Shown here in pieces: positions 1 to 5,444 of a stretch of 6,783 nt of DNA. The notes under the pieces are model-generated. The model did not search any database, had not been told where the DNA came from, and saw only the letters and a program-made list of their open reading frames with translations. Both the position numbers and the translations under genes were made by a program. This stretch comes from Promethearchaeota archaeon (GTDB lineage Archaea; Asgardarchaeota; Lokiarchaeia; Sigyniarchaeales; SOKP01): NCBI GenBank assembly GCA_019894815.1, contig JAGXNU010000117.1, positions 1 to 6,783 on the forward strand. The letters run 5' to 3'. Every line of letters starts with the position of its first letter. Position 1 is the first letter of the stretch.

Positions 1-138
1 GTTAAATATGAAATATAAAGATTACAACTAAATTCTTATTTTTACCGCAACTAATATGTTGCAAATATAATCTAGCAATTAATAATAAAATTATCAAATA
101 GTTGAATTATAATTATATTTCAGTAAGACCTAAAAGAA

Positions 139-1170
139 TTAAGGGTGTGGATTTAATATTCCATCTGCTGAAGTATCACCGTAGATTTCTCTCCCTAATT
201 TTCTCAAACCCTCCATTCCTATGGGTTCTTCCTTGAGTCTATCAGATTCCCAAATTTTTAAACTGTGGAATTCATTTCTAATATCGTAAAGATATTTTTG
301 TTGAATAGTTGATACCTTCCCGCAGAAATCGCACTTTTTTGCATGTTTCATTGGAATCAACAAGTTTATGTGAGCACCCTCAAGTGTAATGTACTTTCGA
401 GTCAAATCTCGAGCTCTCTTAATTTCTTCGAAACTAGGTTTCTCAGCTATTGATACTAATCGTAATGAACCAACAGAATGTATGAGATCAGTTATTCTTT
501 CTCCACGCTTTTCAAGTTCCACCATCATGCTGATTATTTCTTTGCCTAATTCTTTTCTCTTTTCATAATCATCAAAAGGTTTAAGAATTTTACGAAACAT
601 TTTGGAAAAATTCCTTATCGCATCTTTTATAGAATTATAGAAATTCAATGAATATTTTAACATGACTTTAGCTTGATCTTCAGGAATTTCGAAAAGAGCA
701 ACCATGTTACCAGTTGGGGGAAAATCTGCAATGATTAGATCAAATTGTCCTTCTGGAGAGTCAAGATTTTCAGCATTCAATATTTGTTGAAAGAACATGG
801 CATTTTTTAAAGCGAGTGGTATTGAATCGCTAGTAAACGTTTCGTCAATATGCTTTTCGATTTGTGGGAGTTTTCCTATAACAGGCATTTCTTTCATTAA
901 CTGTTTCATCTTATCTATCAAATTTTTTGTATAGCGTTCGGCATATTCATTAGGATCGGGCTCAATCCCCCATAAATTTGTTTTTAATGGCGTGATTTTA
1001 TTTCCGATCTCGCAAGCAAAAAGATCCGAAAGATTATGAGCAATATCAAAAGATAAAATCAAAATTCTTTTGTTTGGTAAAAGATCTGATAATGCAACAG
1101 CAGTAGCAGCGCTGATAGAACTTTTCCCAACCCCTCCTTTACCCCCAAATACCAAAATTTTCTCTATCAT
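139..1170 (-). CDS. ArsA/Get3 (TRC40)-family ATPase, divergent
   Basis: A 343-residue P-loop ATPase of the SIMIBI class, ArsA/GET3/TRC40 family. Visible motifs are the deviant Walker A GGKGGVGKSS (residues 9-18), a switch I DIAHNLSD (42-49), a switch II DFPPTGN (149-155), a CxxC pair (C280, C283) of the kind that holds zinc at the Get3 dimer interface, and a C-terminal PIGMEGLRKLG segment (316-326) like the family's A-loop region. Family members are cytosolic dimers; Get3 delivers tail-anchored membrane proteins and ArsA drives arsenite efflux. Nothing arsenic-related is nearby, so a Get3-like or other client role is more plausible, but that is inference. The switch motifs depart from the usual DPAHSLSD and DTAPTGH (Pro to Ile; TAP to FPP; His to Asn), suggesting a paralogue with altered function. 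The ATG start is fixed by the P-loop close to the N-terminus. A TATA-like box lies about 25 nt upstream with no Shine-Dalgarno, suggesting a leaderless message. Confidence 0.88.
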   Translation of the reverse strand: MIEKILVFGGKGGVGKSSISAATAVALSDLLPNKRILILSFDIAHNLSDLFACEIGNKITPLKTNLWGIEPDPNEYAERYTKNLIDKMKQLMKEMPVIGKLPQIEKHIDETFTSDSIPLALKNAMFFQQILNAENLDSPEGQFDLIIADFPPTGNMVALFEIPEDQAKVMLKYSLNFYNSIKDAIRNFSKMFRKILKPFDDYEKRKELGKEIISMMVELEKRGERITDLIHSVGSLRLVSIAEKPSFEEIKRARDLTRKYITLEGAHINLLIPMKHAKKCDFCGKVSTIQQKYLYDIRNEFHSLKIWESDRLKEEPIGMEGLRKLGREIYGDTSADGILNPHP

Positions 1171-1191
1171 TATAAAAATTAAAAATTAATA

Positions 1192-1199
1192 ATTATAAA
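1192..1199 (-). promoter_or_regulatory. Candidate TATA box for the ArsA/Get3-like gene
   Basis: Read on the minus strand this is TTTATAAT, centred about 25 nt before the ATG at 1170. That is the distance expected between an archaeal TATA box and the transcription start, so the mRNA would begin at or next to the start codon. The surroundings are very AT-rich, so a chance match is possible. Confidence 0.45.
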
Positions 1200-1218
1200 C
1201 TAAAATCATATTTAGTCT

Positions 1219-1227
1219 AAAAAAAAA
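1219..1227 (-). terminator. Oligo-T tract after the small ORF
   Basis: Nine consecutive A on the plus strand, so U9 in the minus-strand transcript, begin 17 nt past the stop of the 61-codon ORF. Archaeal RNA polymerase often terminates at such U-tracts without a hairpin. This would separate the small ORF from the downstream ArsA/Get3-like gene, which has its own TATA-like box. Confidence 0.4.
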
Positions 1228-1244
1228 TTTTCTTATTTATTATC

Positions 1245-1430
1245 TTATTTATTGGAAATTTCTTTTTTTGGGAAGAATATTATTTTTACGGACTTTTCTG
1301 AATCATCATCTTTACATTCCTTGAAATAGAAATAGAATCGACCAATATCTGTCGTGACTCGATATTTATCTATTACATTAACTGTTTTTTGAAGGCGCTT
1401 TATTAGGATATTATTCCAATAAATACTCAT
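1245..1430 (-). CDS. Small hypothetical protein, 61 aa
   Basis: I do not recognise this protein. It starts with ATG and has 61 residues. It has a basic N-terminal half (NILIKRLQKTVNVIDKYRV), a segment rich in aromatic residues (GRFYFYFKE), an acidic stretch (KDDDSEKS) and a C-terminal VKIIFFPKK. No membrane segment or signal peptide is evident; the alternation of charged and hydrophobic residues suggests a small beta-rich cytosolic domain. The ORF is less AT-rich than the flanking intergenic DNA and its composition is protein-like, which is why I keep it. It lies 74 nt upstream of the ArsA/Get3-like gene on the same strand, with an oligo-T tract between them. No clear ribosome-binding site is seen. 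It could still be a chance ORF. Confidence 0.5.
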   Translation of the reverse strand: MSIYWNNILIKRLQKTVNVIDKYRVTTDIGRFYFYFKECKDDDSEKSVKIIFFPKKEISNK

Positions 1431-1643
1431 TAAAAAATTATTAGAAAAATCATTGAAAAAAGATTATTTTACATGGGTATTATCTATTATTTCGAGATAT
1501 CTAATTTAAAAAAAAATAAATTCTATGAATTCCTATAATTATTATCATCATTGTAAATTTGATGAGTTTTCATATGAATAAATGAATAAAATTATCAAAT
1601 ATTTAATCGAATCAAAATTATTCAATCAATTAATTTAATAAAA

Positions 1644-1651
1644 TTATAGAT
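1644..1651 (+). promoter_or_regulatory. Candidate TATA box for dnaG
   Basis: TTATAGAT is centred about 29 nt before the proposed GTG start at 1677. It lies in the 246-nt AT-rich divergent region 1431-1676, in which I see no other gene or RNA. The assignment is weak because the whole stretch is A/T-dominated. Confidence 0.3.
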
Positions 1652-1676
1652 AAAATGTAATAATAATCAAAAAGAA

Positions 1677-2890
1677 GTGATTAAAATAACAAATCAAGTT
1701 GATTTTACAACTAAATATATTATAGAAGCAAATTTCAAGATAATGGGCGTGGTTGAGAAATCCGATATTGTCGGTGCGATATTCGGCCAAAGATAAAAGC
1801 GTTAAGCCATTTCGGCATGATCGGCTAAACCGAGGGGCTTCTTTTAGATCTTGACTTGCGAGATCTTCAAAAGTCAGGAAGAATAGGGCGTATTGAGGTT
1901 GATAATGAATCCAAGGAGGGAGTTTCCGGAGGAGTTATCAAGATTCCTAGTAGCCTTACACGAAAAGAAACCGCACTATTAGCAGCGACAGTAGAATCTG
2001 TATCGAGAGTTGGTCCTTGTGAAGCAGAAATAATTCTAGTTGAAATTCGAGATGTACGAGAAACAAAACGAAAGAAAATAATCGAAAGAGCAGCAGAACT
2101 TCTAAAAAAATGGGATCAAAATTCATTAGAACCAAGTGAAATAGAAGAGAAAATGGATGCTGATATTAAATTAGGTGAAATTATCTCTTGGGGTCCAGAA
2201 AAGCTTCCTGCAGGTCCAGATGTTGAATCTAATCGGGAATTAATAATTGTGGAAGGTAGAGCAGATGTTCTAAATCTTCTAAGGATTGATGTGAAAAATA
2301 CTATATCCGTCCAAGGAACTCAAATACCGAAATCAATTATTGATCTTGCAAAGACTAAAAACTCCATAATTGCGTTTTTGGATGGAGATAGAGGCGGCAC
2401 AATAATACTAAAGGAATTAAAACAACTAATGAAGATAGATTACATTGCCCGTGCTCCCGAAGGTTATGAAGTAGAAGAATTAACCAGAAAACAAATGATT
2501 AAATCTTTACAAAATAAAAAATCCTCAGTTGACAAGGAAGAAGAAGATTCTTCTGAAAGAAAATATAAAGGCCGAGATGCTAACCTTAAGAAATTTTTAA
2601 AAGGCACCAAATTAAAACATCACGACGAAATAATAGAGGAGATTAAAAATGTACCCTCAGGGCAAGGTCTTGGCTATTCTAAGAACATGGAAAAATTATT
2701 CGAAATTCCTGTAGGAGAACTCTTTGATAAAATTAAAGAATATAAAAACACTCAAATTTTAATTTTAGATGGCATCTTAACTAAGAGATTGCTTTCTTCT
2801 GCTTTATCAATGAAACTTAAATTAATAGCATGTAAAAACAAGGAAGAAGAGCTCACAATCCCTTATCAAATTGTTGTGTTCTATTTCTAA
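1677..2890 (+). CDS. dnaG: Archaeal DnaG (TOPRIM) protein, interrupted by a 38-nt intron: join(1677..1790,1829..2890)
   Basis: Archaeal DnaG is a TOPRIM-domain protein with primase activity that is also found on the archaeal exosome. Exon 1 (38 codons) reads TTKYIIEAN...GVVEKSDIVGAIFGQ. Exon 2 resumes, in another frame, with TEGLL...LDLRDLQKSGRIGRIEV. Joined, the protein has 391 residues. The TOPRIM core is clear: catalytic Glu in IIVEGRADVLNLL (E180), then FLDGDRGG (DGDRGG at 223-228), then YIARAPEGYEVEELTRK. A charged linker (about 265-290) leads to the conserved C-terminal domain, residues about 290-391. Between LL and LDLR the protein seems one residue shorter than the family pattern I remember. 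The GTG at 1677 is the likely start because an in-frame stop lies at 1647 and no ATG precedes the conserved KYII segment; GTGAT there could instead act as a Shine-Dalgarno for a non-standard start nearby. A TTG at 1856 is open but would delete 47 conserved residues. The gene is convergent with osmC. Confidence 0.9.
1791..1828 (+). other. Putative archaeal mRNA mini-intron with bulge-helix-bulge-like splice structure
   Basis: These 38 nt separate the two dnaG coding segments and have stops in both frames used (TAA at 1794 in the exon 1 frame, TAA at 1826 in the exon 2 frame). Since 38 is not a multiple of 3, removal restores the frame and gives GGC CAA ACC GAG (G-Q-T-E), exactly the family sequence. 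Predicted fold: central helix 1785-1788 GGCC with 1823-1826 GGCU (one G-U, three G-C); 5' bulge AAA 1789-1791; inner helix GAU 1792-1794 with AUC 1820-1822; 3' bulge beginning AAA 1827-1829. The outer exon helix is imperfect: UUC 1782-1784 can pair with GAG 1832-1834 only if CC also bulges, so this is a relaxed motif. An internal hairpin is GCC 1806-1808 with GGC 1814-1816. Because AAA flanks both ends, cleavage may fall at any of four equivalent positions. Splicing would need the EndA endonuclease and RtcB ligase. A sequencing error is the main alternative. Confidence 0.78.
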
Positions 2891-2897
2891 TATCAGA

Positions 2898-2924
2898 TTT
2901 TTATTTTTATTTTTTATTTTTTTT
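2898..2924 (+). terminator. Stacked T-tracts ending dnaG transcription
   Basis: Starting 8 nt past the dnaG stop are four T runs of 5, 5, 6 and 8 bases separated by single A residues. This is a typical archaeal oligo-T terminator for the plus strand. It overlaps the 3' end of the convergent osmC gene, where the same bases read as the AAA/AAT codons of its lysine-rich tail and its TAA stop. Confidence 0.6.
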
Positions 2925-3332
2925 AAAATCAAGATCGATAGGAATTCCATTTAAGACCGGGTCATATACTGGGCAGTATTTTGTGAATTCATCAATGCAA
3001 TTATTAAGTACTACCTCATTGGTATTTTCTTTTAGAAAAAAGTTAAATTCAACATGAATATGCTTTAATCTTAAATTAAGGCTTGGTGGGGCATGTTTTA
3101 ATTCACCATCTATAACGATTTCTAAATCATCGATCTCAATATTTCTTTTTCGTAAACAATATACAAGTGTTGATGATAAGCACCCTCCTATACCAATTAG
3201 AAGATATTCAACAGGACTGGGACCTAAATCAGTGCCGTGGAATGATGAGGGCTCATCTATTAGAATATTATCAAATATGCGAGTTTTTGCTTTAAAATGG
3301 AGATTATTAATGTAATTAATTGTAATTTTCAT
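2907..3332 (-). CDS. OsmC/Ohr-family protein
   Basis: A 141-residue protein of the OsmC/Ohr superfamily, the usual length. Members are small dimeric thiol peroxidases that reduce organic hydroperoxides through two cysteines, although many archaeal members are uncharacterised. Both expected cysteines are visible: C51 in GIGGCLSST at the start of the central helix, and C120 in KYCPVYDPV. The family signature GPSPVEYLLIGIGGC (37-51) is intact. No signal peptide or membrane segment is seen, so it is cytosolic. The sequence has a lysine-rich tail (KKNKK) that coincides with the dnaG terminator on the other strand. It is the last gene of the minus-strand block, 39 nt after secE, with a GTGATC Shine-Dalgarno 5 nt before ATG. 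Its substrate, and whether it acts as Ohr, OsmC or a general YhfA-like thiol protein, cannot be told from sequence. Confidence 0.9.
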   Translation of the reverse strand: MKITINYINNLHFKAKTRIFDNILIDEPSSFHGTDLGPSPVEYLLIGIGGCLSSTLVYCLRKRNIEIDDLEIVIDGELKHAPPSLNLRLKHIHVEFNFFLKENTNEVVLNNCIDEFTKYCPVYDPVLNGIPIDLDFKKNKK

Positions 3333-3337
3333 GAAAA

Positions 3338-3343
3338 GATCAC
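3338..3343 (-). promoter_or_regulatory. Shine-Dalgarno for osmC
   Basis: On the minus strand GTGATC sits 5 nt before the ATG of the OsmC gene. It complements the GAUCAC part of the archaeal 16S 3' end (GGAUCACCUCC). It supports the chosen start and translation from a leadered or polycistronic mRNA. Confidence 0.5.
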
Positions 3344-3371
3344 ATATCTTTGGTAAAAATAATAGATAGAA

Positions 3372-3617
3372 TTATGCTATTCCTAAAGCACTGTTTATTA
3401 CCGTGAAAATCAGTTGAATTACATAAGATACTACGCCTAAAAGGGCAATTCCAATCGCGCAGATTTTGAAGATAGTGAAGTACTCTTTTCTTCCTGGTTT
3501 ATTGGCAATCTTGACTATTCTCTTGGTATTTTGGAAGAAAATGCCCATTCTACTATATAAACTCAATTTTTTTTTTTGAGTATCGTATTTATCATATTTT
3601 GGGTAAGATTTTGACAC
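3372..3617 (-). CDS. secE: Protein translocase subunit SecE (Sec61 gamma)
   Basis: An 81-residue SecE/Sec61-gamma, the small essential clamp subunit of the SecYEG/Sec61 protein-conducting channel. The architecture is typical: a cytosolic amphipathic helix (about 22-38), the conserved loop motif KPGRKEY (40-46), and one transmembrane helix (about 49-74), giving an N-in topology. The first 20 residues are basic and polar. The start codon is GTG (minus strand, 3617); an overlapping ATG one frame away does not lead into this protein. No Shine-Dalgarno is present and a TATA-like box lies about 23 nt upstream, so it may also be transcribed on its own as a leaderless mRNA. It lies 100 nt downstream of ftsY. 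In many archaea secE is followed by the Spt5/NusG gene; here osmC takes that place. Confidence 0.93.
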   Translation of the reverse strand: MSKSYPKYDKYDTQKKKLSLYSRMGIFFQNTKRIVKIANKPGRKEYFTIFKICAIGIALLGVVSYVIQLIFTVINSALGIA

Positions 3618-3635
3618 ATATAAATTAAATTTGAA

Positions 3636-3643
3636 TATTTAAA
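3636..3643 (-). promoter_or_regulatory. Candidate TATA box for secE
   Basis: Minus-strand TTTAAATA is centred about 23 nt before the GTG start of secE, in the 100-nt gap after ftsY. The spacing fits a leaderless transcript and agrees with the absence of a Shine-Dalgarno there. Confidence 0.45.
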
Positions 3644-3717
3644 AAACTTAACCATGAATTAATAAAACTGAGAATGTAATCTATTCCATGTTGCACGTTA
3701 TAATAATCAGTTTTAAA

Positions 3718-4623
3718 CTATTCTTGAATTTCAAGGATGCTTGAGATAAAAAATTCCTTATCAAAAGGAATGAGATCATCATATCCTTGCCCCATTCCTA
3801 TGAAAATTATTGGTTTTTTGGTTTCATAAGATATGGATAATGCAGCTCCCCCTTTAGCATCAGCATCTAATTTTGTTAAAATATTAACATCAATTCCGAT
3901 TTTATTATTAAATTCTTTAGCTTGATTTAGTGCATCATTTCCTGCAAGGCTATCACCTACAAATACAATTAAGTCGGGTTGAGCCACCTTCACTATTTTT
4001 TGCATTTCTATCATCAGATTTTTATTCGAAACTTGTCTGCCTGCAGTATCTATTAGGACGACTTGAACATTTTTGGCTTTAGCGTGTTGGATTGCATCAA
4101 ATGCCACACTCGCGGGATCTGATTTATATTCATGTTTTATCATTCTAATCCCAACTTTATCCATGTGATATTGTAATTGTTCTATCGCTGCAGCTCTAAA
4201 GGTGTCAGCAGCGGCCGCGACAGAAATAATGTCATTTTTTTTTAGATAATGAGCCAACTTTGCGATTGTAGTAGTTTTTCCCGTTCCATTTACTCCTAAG
4301 AAAAGAATAATATATGGTAAACCTTTGTTATTTTTGGCATTAATCTCATTAATTAAATCTATTTCTTTCTCAGGAGTTAATATTTCTGTAACTATTTTTG
4401 TCAAGGTTTCGAAAAGCATCTTTTGTTTTGAAGATAATATTCCAACAGGTAAATCTTCAAGAGAATTCTTTATTTTTGAGCATATAATATCAGCTGTTTC
4501 CATTGCCACATCATTGCTGATTAATAAAAGATTTAATTCAGATAGTGCTGATTCAAGTTTTTCTTCAGTTAAAGTTTTTTTGATAAAATTCGAAAATACT
4601 CCCTTTAAACCCTTTTTTTTCAC
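3718..4623 (-). CDS. ftsY: Signal recognition particle receptor FtsY (SR alpha)
   Basis: A 301-residue SRP GTPase acting as the membrane receptor for SRP-bound ribosomes. A helical N domain covers about residues 1-90, followed by the NG GTPase: G1 GVNGTGKTTT (110-119), insertion-box G2 DTFRAAAIEQL (140-150), G3 DTAGR (192-196), G4 TKLDADAKGG (250-259), and G5 GMGQGYDDL (276-284). The G5 form with YDDL, together with the missing C-terminal methionine-rich M domain, marks it as FtsY and not Ffh/SRP54. There is no long acidic A domain; the N-terminus is short and basic (MKKKGLKGVF), which would help contact lipid headgroups. The start is GTG, preceded at 5 nt by a GTGAT Shine-Dalgarno. It follows prefoldin alpha by 41 nt, an order common in archaea, and precedes secE. 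Confidence 0.95.
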   Translation of the reverse strand: MKKKGLKGVFSNFIKKTLTEEKLESALSELNLLLISNDVAMETADIICSKIKNSLEDLPVGILSSKQKMLFETLTKIVTEILTPEKEIDLINEINAKNNKGLPYIILFLGVNGTGKTTTIAKLAHYLKKNDIISVAAAADTFRAAAIEQLQYHMDKVGIRMIKHEYKSDPASVAFDAIQHAKAKNVQVVLIDTAGRQVSNKNLMIEMQKIVKVAQPDLIVFVGDSLAGNDALNQAKEFNNKIGIDVNILTKLDADAKGGAALSISYETKKPIIFIGMGQGYDDLIPFDKEFFISSILEIQE

Positions 4624-4628
4624 TAATA

Positions 4629-4633
4629 ATCAC
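4629..4633 (-). promoter_or_regulatory. Shine-Dalgarno deciding the GTG start of ftsY
   Basis: Minus-strand GTGAT lies 5 nt before the GTG start at 4623. The same 5-nt spacing occurs before prefoldin alpha and osmC, which supports GTG as the true start, since the next in-frame Met is residue 41. Confidence 0.5.
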
Positions 4634-4664
4634 AAGTATTTATACTTTAGAATAAGGATGAATG

Positions 4665-5084
4665 TTATTGTTTTTGATTCAGGGCGCCTTGGAGAAATTC
4701 TCCCATGCCTTGAAGGGCGAGTTCAATAGATTGAAGTCTTTCAATTATGATTTTCATGCTTTCACTATATTTTTCGACAAGTTTATCAATGAACTCTATT
4801 GATTCTCCTAAACTCCTTTCAATGACAATATCTTGACCAACAAAAAGTAAAGCATTGTTTGTATCTTTGATTGAAGCTTTTATGCTAACTATACCGCCAA
4901 TGGGAATTAATATTTCATCATCATCCTTAACTCCATCCATGATGTTTTGTATAGTTTTCTTGCTATTTTGAAAATTTAGGAGTGATGCATTCATCATTTC
5001 AAATTGATTTTGATATATCTCTCTTTGTTCTTGTAAATAGCGATATTGACTTAACTGACGCTGAAAATTTTGAGATTGTTCCAT
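4665..5084 (-). CDS. pfdA: Prefoldin alpha subunit
   Basis: A 139-residue alpha-class prefoldin subunit. Archaeal prefoldin is a cytosolic alpha2-beta4 jellyfish-shaped holdase that passes unfolded chains to the thermosome. The sequence shows an N-terminal coiled-coil helix (about 3-50, Gln/Glu-rich), a central beta region with two hairpins (about 57-90: EILIPIGGIVSIKASI and NNALLFVGQDIVIERSL; the two hairpins distinguish alpha from beta subunits), and a C-terminal coiled coil (about 93-135). The GG in IPIGG and the GQDIVIE segment are family-typical. It starts 23 nt downstream of eL20 with a good Shine-Dalgarno, consistent with co-transcription, and is followed by ftsY. Confidence 0.93.
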   Translation of the reverse strand: MEQSQNFQRQLSQYRYLQEQREIYQNQFEMMNASLLNFQNSKKTIQNIMDGVKDDDEILIPIGGIVSIKASIKDTNNALLFVGQDIVIERSLGESIEFIDKLVEKYSESMKIIIERLQSIELALQGMGEFLQGALNQKQ

Positions 5085-5089
5085 TTAAG

Positions 5090-5096
5090 CCACCTT
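5090..5096 (-). promoter_or_regulatory. Shine-Dalgarno for prefoldin alpha
   Basis: Minus-strand AAGGTGG is 5 nt before the ATG at 5084. GGTG is the core archaeal Shine-Dalgarno. It lies in the 23-nt gap after the eL20 stop, as expected inside an operon. Confidence 0.6.
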
Positions 5097-5107
5097 AAAA
5101 AATAAAT

Positions 5108-5335
5108 TTATTGCGATAATTCCCGTATGAGATAATCCCGAGTTTCTTCTACTGAAATCTCTCGAATTTCTTTTATCCTAATTTGTCTCCTATAGATACC
5201 TATAGATGTAATTTGAGTGAGAGCTTTTTCAAGAGCATCTTCTTCCTTCATTGCTCGAACTTCTTTTCGGAATAAATATTTTCTGTAATCCTTATTGTAT
5301 GTTCCAACAATTCGATAAATTTTAATCTCTGACAT
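5108..5335 (-). CDS. rpl18a: Large-subunit ribosomal protein eL20 (LX / L18a)
   Basis: A 75-residue protein of the archaeal LX / eukaryotic eL20 (L18a) family, a component of the large ribosomal subunit. Typical features are an N-terminal strand with a KIYRIVGTY-like start, the FRKEVRAMKEEDALEKAL segment (about 22-39), and a basic middle part RRQIRIKEIREI (about 49-60) that would contact rRNA. Archaeal members are about this size, roughly one of the two repeats of the longer eukaryotic protein. It sits between aif6 (109 nt upstream) and prefoldin alpha (23 nt downstream), the same order seen in many archaea, which supports the identification. The ATG start directly precedes the conserved core; no clear Shine-Dalgarno is seen. 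Confidence 0.9.
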   Translation of the reverse strand: MSEIKIYRIVGTYNKDYRKYLFRKEVRAMKEEDALEKALTQITSIGIYRRQIRIKEIREISVEETRDYLIRELSQ

Positions 5336-5444
5336 GATAATTCAGATCTTTAGTCGCAATGTGTTTAACTTTGAAAATTAATCTAAAAATATTAAATTTT
5401 GGTTTTTTCTAATTCTCTCTATTTTAATGTATAAAAGTTGAGCA

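Noticed and set aside
1..138. Possible gene at the left edge
   Set aside because: Very AT-rich with frequent stops and no protein-like frame; I see nothing in it.
1791..1828. The insert as a C/D or H/ACA guide RNA or tRNA remnant
   Set aside because: No C (RUGAUGA) and D (CUGA) box pair, no ACA-tailed hairpin, and no tRNA T-loop consensus are present in 38 nt.
1785..1831. Translational bypassing (ribosome hopping) over the 38 nt, as in phage T4 gene 60
   Set aside because: Hopping needs matching take-off and landing codons. Take-off at CAA would require landing at the codon before ACC, which is TAA; the matching GGC pair (1785 and 1823) would be followed by that same TAA stop. Splicing fits the structure better.
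1856..2890. dnaG as an uninterrupted gene starting at TTG 1856
   Set aside because: It would begin in the middle of the conserved LDLRDLQKSGRIGRI segment and leave the equally conserved KYII...GAIFGQ and TEGLL upstream unexplained.
1752..2890. dnaG as a decayed pseudogene
   Set aside because: Apart from the 38-nt insert both parts are intact, with catalytic residues kept, and removal restores the family sequence exactly. Decay would not be expected to leave a bulge-helix-bulge layout.
4634..4647. Inverted repeat AAGTAT-TT-ATACTT with TATAAATA (minus strand) as the ftsY promoter
   Set aside because: The box is only about 14 nt from the GTG start, so transcription would begin inside the coding region; the Shine-Dalgarno next to it argues for read-through from upstream. 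It may be chance in AT-rich DNA.
4325..4729. Plus-strand ORF opposite ftsY and the end of prefoldin alpha
   Set aside because: It is antisense to clearly conserved genes and its translation (Ser/Phe-rich) looks like a shadow of them.
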